From: Liquidambar formosana
Taxonomy: Eukaryota > Streptophyta > Magnoliopsida > Saxifragales > Altingiaceae
DNA length: 64,000 nt
Direction of reading: 5' to 3'
Assembly: GCA_039720395.1 (NCBI GenBank)
Contig: CM077826.1
Span: 38,282,790-38,346,789 of the forward strand
Shown here: one piece after another, positions 10,946 to 23,439 of the stretch
Numbering within the stretch: the stretch's first letter is position 1
How the letters are laid out: each line of letters opens with the position of its first letter
Position numbers and translations under genes: made by a program
Notes under the pieces: generated by a model
The model's input: only the letters and a program-made list of their open reading frames with translations
The model's database searches: none
What the model was told of the DNA's origin: nothing

Positions 10946-13510
10946 TTTTTAATTTTTTTTTATTATATATATACATAATTTCATATCTAACATAGATCTT
11001 GTTTCAAAGGTCTCAATGAATAGATTTCAAAAATATAAATTTTATAGAAAACTGATATATAAAATAAAAGTTATACTATTTTAAAGTTTGAAAATAAAAA
11101 ATAACAACTTAAGGGTATAATTGACTTTATGCACCTAAGACTCTCATAAAAAATCTATCGTTTTATTTAAAAGGGAACTTATGACTGCATAAGATTTAGG
11201 CTTGGACTTATACCTTTATAAGTTCTAAAAAGTGGACTTTTCACTAATTTTCCTTAAAATAAATAGGCATGCAATTATTAATCATCCTCTACAATTCAAA
11301 GTAAGACTAGGTCAGTGGTAAAAAGGCCAACAAAATGGCCATTGTAAAGAAAATAGGCTTATGAGAGGGTTCGTTGAAAATCTGAGCGTGTTAAATCCTA
11401 GCCTCAAGAGTATAATACACATTGTGGCAATTCTCAAATGAATAATTTGCTAAATGAAAAGCCAATAATGCCTCCGAAAATCAAATTCTGTAAATTTAAG
11501 CAAGAAGCCTATGGATCAGTGGCTCAAAGTTTTCAGACTCATGTTTATAAAATCAAACTTGAGTTAGTTAAAACTGACCAACAATTTTTTGAATATGGTC
11601 ATATTAACCATCTGATTCATGAAAATCTCTATCCCAATTGGGTACTTGGAGCACATGAATTAAAAAACAAAGAAAGATGGTTAATCAAACTAATTAAAAT
11701 TATATTCAAATACTTGTTAGCCATATATTATAATAAATAAGTAAATATGGCCAAAAATGCATTTAAACATTGGCCTTAATAGATTCGCAAGGAGTGTTTT
11801 TCTTTGTATGCATAACAATAGTGTATGCTTCAGACCAGATTAAAATTCATTTGAGGAGTTTTTCTATCTAGTTTGAATGATCCTACATGATTTTACTTTG
11901 AACGTGTTATTAATTTGACCAAAACTATTGGCCAAACTTCACATCATTGAAGTTGCTTTAAGAAGTTTTCTTGATAGGCCAGCTTTCAAGTGGCCATAGA
12001 AGATCTTCATGATACTTTGAATGGCTTTCAAATGATTTTTCTTTGGTCTTAATCTCCAAATTTAGATATGTAAGTTTATTATTTATTAAGGCAGTGTACA
12101 CACAGAGCCTGTCATTGAAAGAGAATGCAACCTCTGCTGATACTTCAAGCCATTAGGATCATGGACTTAGAGCGAGAAAATGAAAAGGATGTGAAATCCC
12201 AGCAGCCATTTCATTTCAAGCCTTGTTTTTTGGCATTCTTCATACCAAATGATGGCTTTTCTTTATGGCATTAATTTGTTAAGGCTTGTATCTTGGCATT
12301 CTTCATGCCAAATGACGTCATTTCTTTTATGGCAGTTTTTCAAGCCTTATGTCTTGGGATATGCACGTAAACAAGCGTGATATTATAGTATCGGATTAGA
12401 TGCGGTTGTAGATTGTCAACTAAAATTAAGGATATGCACATATAAATATAATGGTATTAGTCAATGATACATATGCCACCCATATTTAATTTGTCCATCA
12501 CATGACGCTATTGATTCTCTCTCATAGTAGGAGGGATGAAGGTGTCCTCGCCATAGCTGAAGCCCACCGAGAAATGCATTTGACTTTTTGAATATAGTTC
12601 GATGCTTTTTCCCTTAATTTTATTTGCAATGCTAGCTCGAGGAATTGTTTAGTAGATGCATGTTCCTTTTCAAAACCCATCCCTTTGAATCAAAGAATGC
12701 ATTACGCAATTTTTATTTAGTCAGATTCTAGCTGACTTTTTAATTGCTTCCAAATGATAGTTATTTTTGGTCCTAGTTGTTGGTTTTTTTTTTATTTTAA
12801 ATTTTTTAAATTTTGGTTTCCTCAACTTCATTTGACTTTTGAAACTTCACCCAAGTTTCCAAAATCCTCCTTGCATAAAATACTAAGAAGCTTTCTTTCC
12901 TTCTTTTTACAATCGTAGGATCTATATTTACCCCTATTAATACATCTTAATATCAGTAAATGAAAACCAATGTTTCTCCATCACCTTAGACTTAAGATTA
13001 CTTACTTGCCAAGAAAGACAAATGCTATTAGGCCATCATGACACCATTGGCAAAATTCCTCACTTTGTTATGGAAAAGTTTCTCTATGATTTGTATCAAT
13101 GCTTTGATTAATGAATCTTACAGATGGTTCAACAATGGAAATAAAATAAAAAAGAAAAAAAGGTTCCAAAATGTTTACATTTTTTTCTTCTTCTAAATTT
13201 ATTTATGTAATATATGACAATACTACCGTAAAAACCAAGTTAATACTTTGGTGGACAATGCTTGGCTTCTAAGGAGTAGAGATTGATGAGGAGCTCCTCT
13301 GTGCGCTGATGTGGCGTAATCTATGATCACCACATGTCCCACAATTGTGTAAAAAGTATACTGCTCAAGTGATTATAACATCCTTAAGGGTAATGCTACA
13401 TTGTCCCACATTTTATCCCATCATGTGTATATTTAAGAGGATAAAATTGTGAGACCCACTAATATGATTAAACCCTAAAAATTAAAATCCTCCTAAATGC
13501 GGCAAGTAGT
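10946..13510. other. AT-rich intergenic stretch
   Basis: No recognised gene. A local duplication around TTGGCATTCTTCAT(A/G)CCAAATGA lies at about 12228-12270 and 12291-12330. A 100-codon open frame at 11438-11740 has unremarkable composition and no recognisable family. Confidence 0.5.
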
Positions 13511-14284
13511 ACTACCCCATGCCTAATTTCTTCCCCTTTTTCTTTTCTTTCTTTCTTTCTTTTTTTTTTTTTTTTTTTTTTTTCGTTAGGACCAAAATAA
13601 CCCTACTCTCCACCACCATTTGCATTGCTCTCCCTAAATATACCTCTTTCCCCTTCACCTCCCTCTCTCATCTCCTCTGTCCAAGTCTAAACCCCTCCAT
13701 TGGAGACTACCCCGGCAATTGGAATCACAAACCACTCTCTCTCCCAAAACCTTTCAAAAAATTATGCTTTGACAGTAGGAGTTTGAGCTCTTGTGGAAAG
13801 CCAACGATTCAAGCTTTAATTAAAGCTTCAATTTACAAATATAGAAAGCTAACAATTCAAGATTTGTTATTTTCTTTCTAGATCAAGGCAAAGCATAACT
13901 ATATGCGAATGATTTTTACAAATTTGTTGGAATCCGAGAAGGGAAGGATGAGATGGCGTTAGGGGAAAGAGGGTGTCATTGCCGGTTGTCGGAATAGTTG
14001 TAGTTGTCGGCGGTGATTGCCTGCAGTGATGGAGGTCTAAGTCCCTCCTAGAAAACATATCCCATCTCTTTCTTCCGCTTTTATTCTTCCAATAAATGGG
14101 TTTCTTCTGAGTAATATCTATCTTCTAAGAAAAAGGGTATTTTGATCCTAATTTTATTAGGGGAGAGGAGAATTCTAATAACAACATGAGCATCATACTT
14201 TTTTTACCATTTAGGACATGTGTGAATCATCAATAATGCCATGTCAGCGTTAAAGAGGAGCTCATCCTCAGCCTTCAGTTTTTT
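13511..14284. other. Pyrimidine-rich intergenic stretch
   Basis: A C/T-rich run with a long T tract (13558-13583) is followed by sequence without a recognisable gene. A 120-codon + strand frame at 13519-13881 is largely the translation of the pyrimidine tract and is not supported. Confidence 0.5.
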
Positions 14285-15480
14285 TTTTTATTTATTAGTA
14301 AGCAAAATTTATTAATAAGAAAGAAAATGGGGAACAAGGAAAGAAGAAGAAAAGAAAAATAAGTCTGTATGATCTTGGTGGTTTATAAATATCACAAATT
14401 AGCTCACAAACAAGTATTAAACTACAAATCTATAGCAAGGCATCCCATTACAGTCTTGGGAAATATTAGTAGCAAGAAATTTTGATGTAGATGACCACCA
14501 AAAAAACGATTGGATTGAAACATCTTTATTAGCTAACTTGTCTGCTGAACAATTTCTTTCTCAGTAAATATGTGAGTATCGATAAGTCATATGCTTTAGA
14601 CGATATAGACAATTATACCAAAAAACTCGGAACGAGAATGGAATGGACGGATGGCCATTAGAAATAAAATTTAGAATCAAAGAGGAGTCACACTTAATCC
14701 ATAAAAAAATGCCACTTCTATGCTAGGCCCCACTGCTTTAATCAGGGACAGAATCAGGATTTTATCTCAGGGATGGCCAAAGTACGAATAAAAAAAAAAA
14801 AGAAAAAAATTACCATTCAAGTATGAGAATCATATTAAGATTCAAAATTAAATTAATACATTGACTAAACCCCTTTTTTCAAAACTACCCTTCCCCTTAC
14901 TACAACTCCACATGATATAAAAATGTACTTGTTGATAGAACAAAGGATATTATAGAAAAATTTGTCAAAATTATGGTTTAACTTTTCAAAGTGGACAAAT
15001 ATTTTGGGACACTAGAAATAGTAAAAATGGCCATTGTGCTGACTGGGAAGGACCACTGGTCAATTGTGTCTTGCTTTCTAAAAAAACGAAACTAGTGAAT
15101 TCATTTTTGGTAACCATTTTACAATGTAATACCAAAAACAAAATAATTAGTAGTTAATTTGTAGTATATTGATAATTAATTTGTAACAAGTAAACAGCTA
15201 ATACTTTTTTTGGTATTTAATTGGAATCTAGTCACCAAAAGGTGGGACCACTTATACTTCATATAAGATAAAAAAATTTCAAATTTTGGGGTGGCCATAG
15301 CCCCCTTGGCCTGGCTTTAGTTCCGTCACTTAGCTTTAATAACGGCCATCAACTCAGCTGCAACAGATGAACTAACACCAAGAGTATCACAAAAAGTTCA
15401 CAAGACAAACCCACGACAGTCACAAAAAATAGCACCATACCGACCCGGATTTCCTTTGGCAGCCCCACCTGTAGCAAAGC
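14285..15480 (-). mobile_element. LINE (L1-type) 3' fragment with RNase H domain, antisense
   Basis: On the minus strand about 15480-15341 and 14730-14390 encode the C-terminal RNase H-like domain found in plant L1 LINEs. Visible pieces are GAAKGNPGRYGAIF, AELMAVIKAV, LWIKCDSSLI and YSHIYRERNCSADKLAN. An AATAAATTTTGCTTAC-type 3' end and an A tail (T run at 14277-14289 on +) close it. It is truncated at its 5' end and has frameshifts, including one at a T run near 14703. A hAT-type element (14743-15332) interrupts it. It ends about 280 bases upstream of the first GDSL gene. Confidence 0.75.
14743..15332. mobile_element. Non-autonomous hAT-type element with 8-bp target duplication
   Basis: The 590-base insert is flanked by identical GCTTTAAT copies at 14735-14742 and 15333-15340. 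Its ends, CAGGGACAGAATCAGG and (reverse complement of the right end) TAAGTGACGGAACTAAA, are degenerate forms of a CAGTGGCGGA-type terminus. Removing it and one duplication rejoins the LINE RNase H reading frame between AVIKA and VG. No transposase is present. A stretch near 14965-15010 resembles the MITE in the second GDSL intron. Confidence 0.8.
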
Positions 15481-15699
15481 ATTGTCCAATATATTTTGTT
15501 GCTATCTGTATCATGTTTTCCCCGAAAGACCGAATACAGGCCCGAATATAAAGTCAACTCAATATGGAAATCTTGTCCAAATCTTCAGCCGACAAATCCC
15601 CGTTTTGCATTAATTTGAGTCGATGGTCCATTATTAATATGGATACTTGTGTCATTTCAAGGCTAGTAATGAAAAGTGGTTGTAATAAATTGGACCATT

Positions 15700-15757
15700 A
15701 ATTTAAATACACCACACTGGTGGTGAATGAAACCAATCTTATGGTGAAGAGGTCAAC
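15700..15757 (+). promoter_or_regulatory. Likely core promoter / 5' leader of the first GDSL gene
   Basis: A TTTAAATA sequence at about 15702-15709 lies 50 bases before the ATG and is the only TATA-like signal close to the start. The transposon-free upstream region is only about 280 bases. This is inferred from sequence alone. Confidence 0.4.
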
Positions 15758-18700
15758 ATGGCGAGGCTAGGTTCCTTCTCATCCCTCTGGATTCTTCACA
15801 TTCTGCTTATCCCAGGGAGCTGCCTGAGTAATCAACCGCGGCGGCCCGAAAACAATGCAGCCTTGTTCATATTTGGGGACTCTTTCTTAGATTCCGGGAA
15901 CAACAATTACATCAACACCACAACTCTTGACCAAGCAAATTTTTGGCCATATGGAGAAACTTACTTCAAGTACCCAACCGGACGCTTTTCCGATGGCCGT
16001 CTGGTATCTGATTTCATCGGTAATTTGACAGGCATTCCCTATTTTCTGTGTTCCTCGCTCCTGAATCTATTATTCTACTTAGCTTGCTGTATATTTGTTT
16101 CCTTGTAGCCGAATATGCGAAGCTGCCCTTGATTCGTCCCTTTCTTCAACCGGGCATCCGTCAATATGACAATGGAGTGAACTTGGCATCTGCCGGAGCG
16201 GGTGCTCTCGTTGAAACGTTTCAAGGGTCGGTATGTATATTAATTGATTAATTCAGCATCATTACCAAACAAAATTGCGGTTGGTATACGTACTAGCAAG
16301 GCATTTGCATACTATAATATATTCACATGCTATATATTGTGGTCAAATGGGGCCCAACTTTTCCATCTTCGTCCCCAAAACATACATAAACACTTCGGAA
16401 TTAAGTTGGAACTAGAATGCTGCTGATCGAATTGGTAGTGAAAGGAAGGTCCAAAGTAATCAAAAACCATGTGTTCTTGAACATCACTTTTCTTGTGCAA
16501 TTAGCTAGGGATGAGATGGATTCAAGCTCGATCATATGGTGCAATCAAGTAATAAAGATTTATTACAGATAAATCTAGGTTCAAATCGTTGACTTAAAAA
16601 CCCGGCCACAACAGAAGTCACCGGCCAGTTTCGTGGTATACATAATGGAAACTGGCGATGATGGTGTTGATTGGGACAAGACAACCTCGTGAGTCGTGAG
16701 CAATGTATCCCTGGCATAACGCCAGTCTTGTAAGCTGGATGCACCTAGAGCTGTATCCGGGTCCACAAGTGGTGAAGATGGACATTATTCGTCAAACATC
16801 TATCAGGGGAGGTCCAAAAAATCCTTGATTGCCAATTTACATGTGGATCCACATCAAATAGACGTATCCCTCGCTATACCCCTAGTACATAGAAGACACT
16901 ATTAGAAGGGAAATAAATAAAGTAAATTTGAACTGTGGATTTTCTTTTATCTCCTCTAACATTCATGCCCCTTTGGCATCCTTTGGGAATCACATGAAAT
17001 GTGGATTTACTTGACATTATGAAGCAAGACATGATTAGAATTCTAGAAACTTATCAACTACACGTAATTATTCCTTGAATTGCTTAATTAGAACTATCTT
17101 TAGTCACAGAGAACCTTTTTTATTTTTGTTTTATGTGGTGTGTGTTTTTTTTTGGGTACAAGGTCGCCAATTGCCTTTAAATGGATTTTTGTTTTTTTTT
17201 TCCCCCAGGTTATAGATCTTAAAACGCAGCTAAGATACTTTAAGAAGGTAGAGACTTGGTTTAGACACAAGTTTGGCAATCCTGAAGCCAAGGCGAGGTT
17301 GTCAAGTGCTGTCTACTTGTTCAGCATTGGAACCAACGATTACATGAGCCCTTTCTTAACCAATTCCACTCTGCTCGACTCCTACTCTGAATCACAATAT
17401 GTTGGAATGGTGATAGGTAACTTGACAACCATTATCAAAGTAAGTGACGTGATAATCTAATTATTCATTTTTCTCTATAATCAAACCCTCTTGGCAATGG
17501 AAAATTACAGAGACCTCCCCGGTGAAGAAATTAGACCCCATTCTGCAATTTAGCTGTGATTTCATCCCCATGGCCGGGATCAAATGGGGTGAATGTAATA
17601 TCTTAAATGGTTTGAATAATAATCGATAATATGGCAGGGAATATATAGAAGAGGAGGCAGGAAATTTGGGTTCATCAACGTGGTGGACTTGGGTTGTGTT
17701 CCGGGCCTAAGAATAATAAATTCAGAAAACAATGGTACCTGCTTGGAAGAAGCTTCAATATTAGCAAAATTACATAACGAAGCTCTCTCCAAACTACTTG
17801 CTACATTAGAGAACCAATTACATGGGTTCAAATATTCACTATTCGACTTCAACAGCAATATCAGACGAAGAATGGATCACCCCTCCAAATATGGTATGTA
17901 CGTACTACCTGTACCAGCAGCAATTCACATTTCAATAATGTGGTGATTATTTAGATTAAATTTTAAATTTTTATTTTTAATTTTTGGATAAATTGCAGAA
18001 AACCCTTGAAGTATGGGAGGGTTAGCAAATAACCCTCTTTATGTTTTAATTTTGTCAATGTGCTTCCTAACTCAATTGGAAGACAAAACCAATTATTGAT
18101 GGTCCACCCAATTGAACATGATTTCGGCGAGGGTTCTAGTGATTTTGGACAACACGGGTCTGTTAATGGTATCACGCGTGTAGCCACGTAACTAATTTTC
18201 GTCAATTTTCATTAACGGCGAGTGATGGTGAAGCCCGTTGCCAAAAATTAAAACATAAGAGAGGCATATTGACAAAATTGAAACATAAGGGAGGTTATCT
18301 ACTGACCCCCATACTTCAAGAGGTTTTCTGCAATTTACCCTTATTTTTTTGAAGCCAAATGATAGGAACATACACCACCTACACACGCACTGATATATAG
18401 TCAAAATCAAGCACTCCGCAAATCCACACCCTTATCAAGGCAAGATGTGCTATTAAGTGACGTAGTGGAAAGCGTATGAAAGAAAAAGGGCACCGCCTTC
18501 TTCTTAGAAAATACTTGAATTCATGAGCAAAGAGGTAACAACTTGAATCATTAGTAAAGTGAAATAAATCTTAGCAAAGAAATTCTTTATTAATAAAAAC
18601 ATCACCTTACAATGAAAGGAGGCGGCCTATATATAAGCTGCAAACCCTAATTCTAATAGAACAATAAACTTAAGGAAATAAATAACGAAATAAAGGAAAA

Positions 18701-19361
18701 TATAATAAATTTCAAAAATAGGAAAATTCCAACTAAAGACATAAATCAAAAGTCTTAAACTTAAGCAACAAGCTAGCAAAATAAGGACTCCAAACGGACT
18801 TATAGGAATCCAAGTTAAATAAGGAAAAAGAGTGGTTGGCAAGGAAATTCGTAATAGCAAATCTGCTGATGACCGTAGGTACGATTGGCTTGACCGTAGG
18901 TACGGTTAAAGGCAGAATGCTATTATGCAAAACTACTCCCAACCGTAGGTATGGTTTGTTTGACCGTAGGTACGGTCATATGCAGAAGCTATTTTGGCTT
19001 CTAATCGGTCTGAACTTCTGTCCTACATCATTAAGCCCAATGGCCATTGGCATGGGGATTAGATGGGCACAGTAAACTTGAGAATGATTAGGAAATTAAA
19101 GGCTCAAAGCTAGACAAATTAAAGAAAAGAGCAGAGAACTTTGAGTTTAGGAGGTCTCTATTGACATCCTAAGACTTGTTTTTTTATCTCCACTTATTTT
19201 AAAATTTTAAAGGATTTATGAAAAATATAAAATTTTTCATGAAACTAACCGTGTTATCCATCGGAAAACACCATTTTAAATAACTTTTAGAAGGAAGTTT
19301 TTCCAAATTTTGTTATTTATGTAGACTTTTCGGTTATTTACAGTCTCTATTTCATTTTTAC

Positions 19362-19434
<73 letters not shown>

Positions 19435-20479
19435 GGATAGGATTGCGGGACTCATATAAAACACTTTATTTTTTGTACTTCAGTTGATTTGTCAAATGGT
19501 AAGTTGAGTTTAGTAGTGTCAGTCTTCTAAAATATTGTTAGATGTTGTGAATCCAATGGCTTAAAAATGAGATACAAAAATAAAGTGCAAAAATTGAGTC
19601 CATGGATCATGACCCAATGTATATATATTGTATATTGTATACTGACTTTTTTTTTTTTCTAATAAGGTTGGCCCTCCCAAAAATTTTATTCTGAACGAAA
19701 TTTGATCTATTTGTAAATTTGACCTTTTCACAGAAGTCAAAAATCAAAAGTCAAAACCTCTAAGGCTTCCTAACTTTTACTTTTGATTTTTTTAATGATT
19801 GAAAATTTGATCCTCCCAAAAGTTTTATTTTCCCTATAAAAGATTTGACCATTTTATTTTGTCCCTTTCACAAAAGTCAAAATCAAAACATTTTTTTTTG
19901 TTTTGATTTCTAACTTTTAGTTCTAATTTTATAAGATAAATTTTGCTTTGCCTCTTGAGCTATATAAGAAAAAACCAATTAATATCTTCACTTTTCAAGA
20001 TTAATTTTCTGTTTCTACCCCTGTATGACACATTACACACAGATACTCCAAACCATCCACATAACTTGCATTGGATGAAACTAATTAAAAAAGTTCAACG
20101 ATTGGATGGCCAAAAATCATCTCATCAGATTAATAGACTGTCTGCAGATGGAGTTTTCATTTCCATATATAGATTTCTTTTTTTGGTATAATTTGCCTTT
20201 TTTACCTAAAGTCGGAAATTTGTTTATTGTGGGCACAAAGGTTTGATGGAAGGCAAAACAGCGTGCTGTGGGAAGGGGCAGTTTAGAGGAATATTCAGCT
20301 GTGGTGGAAAAAGAGCAGTGAAGGAATTTCAGTTGTGTAAGAATCCCAGTGAATATGTGTTTTGGGACTCTTTCCATCTTACCGAAAAGGTTTATAAACA
20401 ATTAGCAGATCAAATGTGGAGAGGGACCGGCAATACTCATGCTGTGGGACCTTATAATCTGAAGAATCTATTCCAATGA
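15758..20479 (+). CDS. GDSL esterase/lipase (GLIP1/GLIP5-like), five exons
   Basis: The exons are 15758-16019, 16109-16230, 17209-17439, 17638-17893 and 20241-20479. They join in phase through GT-AG introns into 1110 bases (369 residues), the normal size for plant GLIP proteins. Residues 1-24 form a signal peptide. Block I is FIFGDSFLDSGNN with nucleophile Ser42. Block II is NLASAGAGAL, with the oxyanion Gly near 117. Block III is IGTNDY with Asn171. Block V is DSFH with Asp333 and His336. All SGNH catalytic positions are therefore present. The product should be a secreted or apoplastic SGNH hydrolase acting on ester or lipid substrates; GLIP1 relatives act in defence, but the substrate here is unknown. 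Variations are L for F in NFASAG and HLTE for HPTE. Intron 4 is 2.35 kb and filled with repeats. AATAAA lies at 20532. Confidence 0.93.
17986..18341. mobile_element. MITE with long terminal inverted repeats in GDSL intron 4
   Basis: The left end GGATAAATTGCAGAAAACCC and the reverse complement of the right end AGGGTAAATTGCAGAAAAC match for about 50 bases with a few differences, including the following TTGAAGTATGGG. The interior has no coding capacity. T-rich flanks make a target duplication hard to define. It is well inside the intron and avoids the splice sites. Confidence 0.75.
18420..19130 (-). mobile_element. LTR-like fragment with ACCGTA-GG-TACGGT repeats
   Basis: Four copies or near-copies of ACCGTAGGTACGGT (6-base arms around GG) lie between 18870 and 18990. 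Read on the minus strand, they sit about 240 bases upstream of a TATA-like CTTATATATAGG (about 18628-18640). This is the usual order of a retrotransposon LTR: U3 enhancer repeats, then TATA. No LTR ends or target duplication were identified, so the class is inferred. Confidence 0.45.
19364..19432. repeat. (TA)n(TG)n microsatellite
   Basis: A compound dinucleotide run of TA then TG units in the long last intron of the first GDSL gene. It is likely to vary in length. Confidence 0.95.
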
Positions 20480-20565
20480 CTTTGAATATTAACTCCTTTA
20501 ATTATTAACCTATTTACCTTACACTGCTTGTAATAAATAAATAGAGTAAATGTCACGAAGTATAT

Positions 20566-20602
20566 TGCTGCTGCTGCTTCTTCTTCTTCTTCTTCTTCTT
20601 CT
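20566..20602. repeat. (CTG/CTT)n trinucleotide tract
   Basis: A short CTG then TTC-type trinucleotide run about 90 bases downstream of the first GDSL stop codon, possibly in or just beyond its 3' UTR. Confidence 0.8.
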
Positions 20603-20850
20603 CTTTTTTATTTGTATTTTAGGTTATGTTTCAATTTAGTACCAAAATTTTTCTAATTTCATACCCAAAGTATATAAGTATGTACCAATTTAGTCTAAAA
20701 CGTAAGTTTTAACTTGTGTGTGTATAGAAGCTTGTTCCAACATTTGTGTGACCGTGTACATTGAAAATTGTTCTTTGAAAATAGCATTGAAGATGTGTTT
20801 GGGTAATCATTTTTCTTACTTGGGTTGTTATTGGGTTACCTAATTAGAAT

Positions 20851-21987
20851 GGGAGCAGCTATTGCAACCCCCCAAACTGATCAGTTGCCTCCCCTAATTT
20901 TCCAACCCCCCAATTTTACATACCCACCCCATGTAAAGACGAAAATACCCCTAATGAAATGTAAGTGTAAAACCCTTTCACATTCTCACCCCTCTCACCC
21001 CACCCCGCCCACACCACCGACTGACTGGTAAAAAAGCCTTCCTCCCACCCCACCCCCCATATCACTGACCACCGGCGACGAAGGGGTTAGTCGGCGATGG
21101 CGAGGAAGAGAACTCTCCTGAAGGTCAACTCCTAACCCTCTCACCCCAACCCGCATACCACCGATTGGCACAAAGAAAGTATTTCCTCCCACCACACATG
21201 ACGACTCGTGGATGCTGGCTTTTGAGGAAGCCTATGACGAGAATAAAACATGCTAAAAAAAAAAAAGAAGTAATAATCCGATGCTTTAAAAAAATATAAA
21301 AATAAAAAAAAATAAAACCTATTTTGGAATTGTTCGGTTGATTAAGACCGAACACTTTTCACATGTTTGATTTCTTGAAATCGAACATATTTATCTTAAA
21401 CGGTCTGATGAAATTGAACATAAGAAACTGAATAATCCGTGCAATGTTCGGTTTTATAAAATCGAACAAAATATTTATGATCGGTTGTTTAAAACCGAAC
21501 ATTACTATAATGTTCGGATAACCAGAGGCGAACATGTGCGACTGCATTAAAAAAAATTGCCATTTTTGCATACTTTGAATACAAAATACATACCTCATTG
21601 CTACCAACACCATCCCAACTAACTTCTTGCTCCTCCATTGCTCATAAAAAACATAAAAACTACTACAATTGGGTTATAGATTTTTGTTTAAGGGTTGTTG
21701 TGAGAGAGTGAGGGATGAAGATGATACATTGGTTAGTGGTGGTTATGAGAGAATGAGAGATGAGGATGAGAGTTGCCAGAGAGAGTTGTCGGAAGCGCCG
21801 GAGAGAGTTGTCGGAGAGAGTCGCCAGATAGGGGTGCGGGAGAGTGGTGCAGGAGAGGGTGGGGTGTGTTCAGTACTTGTGTTTTTAATAATTAAAGCCC
21901 TTTTTGGTAATTTTGTATCATAATTTTTCTAATTAAAAAATATGGGGGGTCAAGTGATTAGTTTAGGGGGTTGCAATAGCCGTTCCC
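20851..21987. mobile_element. MULE-type non-autonomous element with 9-bp target duplication
   Basis: The 1137-base insert begins GGGAGCAGCTATTGCAACCC and ends with the inverted GGGTTGCAATAGCCGTTCCC. Terminal inverted repeats run about 60 bases. The flanks are AATTAGAAT (20842-20850) and AATTAGAAC (21988-21996), matching at 8 of 9 positions, as expected of Mutator-like elements. No transposase is seen. The interior holds an array of short hairpins (21330-21540) and C-rich repeats near 20990-21190. It shares its end motif with the element at 36335-36768. Confidence 0.82.
21330..21540. repeat. Array of short imperfect hairpins TGTTCGGT...ACCGAACA
   Basis: Five or six imperfect palindromes follow at roughly 40-45-base intervals inside the MULE-type element. 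The clearest are at 21330-21353 (TGTTCGGT/ACCGAACA around 8 bases), near 21364-21387, near 21445-21468 and near 21479-21501. Arms are 8-12 bases. Regular spacing suggests tandem duplication of one hairpin unit. Confidence 0.7.
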
Positions 21988-21996
21988 AATTAGAAC

Positions 21997-23430
21997 CCAT
22001 TTATATATGGTTTTGTTAGGTTGATCATGAGGAACCAATGGACCCGATTAAACAAAACCACGATGCCATTGTGAACCTGTCGAGACTCGATTGAAAAAAA
22101 AAAAAAAACACCACCATGGTCCTTGTCACTTTCACTTTCTCAATTTGCTCTTAGAGCCTAGGGTTTGTTTCTAGTGTTCTCTCAATGTATAGATACCATT
22201 TTTTATTTTATCTTTTTGTTTCTAAACTGGATAATATATAAAACTAGCAGTTTAGTTCATCACAGGGGTATAAAACATCCCTACTATATGCCTCCAACTA
22301 CAAACAAACCTAGTTTGGAGGATCACCAAAATAGTACAAACATAATCAAACCCTGTTGCCTTCTTAGCCAAAATGTATGCACACTAATTCCCTTCAAGAA
22401 AGGTGTGCTGGATCCGAAACTCTTGAAATATGCTCATGAGCCACCTACAATCAAATATAATGGTGCTAAAAGGATGAGTCTAGGACCTCACACTTGATCA
22501 AATCAATAGCATTGTTGGCATCCATATCAACACAAAGTTTGTTGATATTGCACGTACTTGAGGACTAGGTCTAACCCATCATTAAGTGCTCATATTTAGG
22601 CATTAACGCTAGATGTAATGACCTACAAAAACACGTTCAAATTAAAGAAATATAACTCTCTGAAAAATGATTTTCCTTTGAAACTACAAAAAGATTGTAC
22701 AGCTGTGGAAAATGGCGGCTAACCCAAAACTTGAATGAATATACATTGTTCAACTCATTAAATAAAACTTACATAAATTTTCTAGAAATAACAAGTAAAT
22801 TGAACCCATAATCTATTCAAATCACCATCCTTCTTCCACTACGTTCCTCCAACATTGACTACTTGAAAGTGTTATTTATATAACACAGTGAGCTAGTTAG
22901 CCTAGTGAGAAAACATTTACACTTATTTTACACTACATCAATTTTGAACACAATGGGTATATTAATTGTCATTTTATAAGCACAACTTTTGAAAATAACA
23001 TCCATGTTGTTTATACCATTCCCAATACGTCATGTACAATAGATTAAAAGATATAAAAATAGTTTTCCAGAATACTACTCATGTTGTGACACATTATTTT
23101 ATACTAATCTCAACATTAATAATTTCTCACATTTGAGCCTTCGTTGCCATTTGCAACCTGCAAAACACAAATCAAAATAACATGCACAGGCTCTCTTGCT
23201 GTACAGGCGCACTATTGATAACACGCACAGGCCCACTTACTGTTCATGTATGTTATTTTAGCTACAGCACATATGTTCCTATCATATGTGTATATCGATC
23301 ATAGCCCACTTGCTTAATAACCCGATATTTTAGTGCACTAACTGTAGGGCATACCTGACTAGATCTGCCTTGGCTGACCCTTCACAATACATTAGTTACC
23401 ACATGTGGGTGCCGTGTCCTAACCACGTTG
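21997..23430. other. Intergenic, no gene supported
   Basis: AT-rich sequence. A 110-codon + strand frame ending at 22497 might be a decayed retroelement piece but shows no diagnostic motif. Confidence 0.4.
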
Positions 23431-23439
23431 GCTCGAGAG

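Noticed and set aside
11438..11740. 100-codon open frame as a small gene
   Set aside because: AT-rich context, no recognisable domain, signal peptide or neighbouring exon; length is compatible with chance.
13519..13881. 120-codon + strand frame
   Set aside because: Most of it is the translation of a pyrimidine tract.
21669..21923. 84-codon frame inside the MULE-type element as captured gene cargo
   Set aside because: It is a GAGAGAGT-type low-complexity repeat (SGG/ER-rich) rather than an exon.
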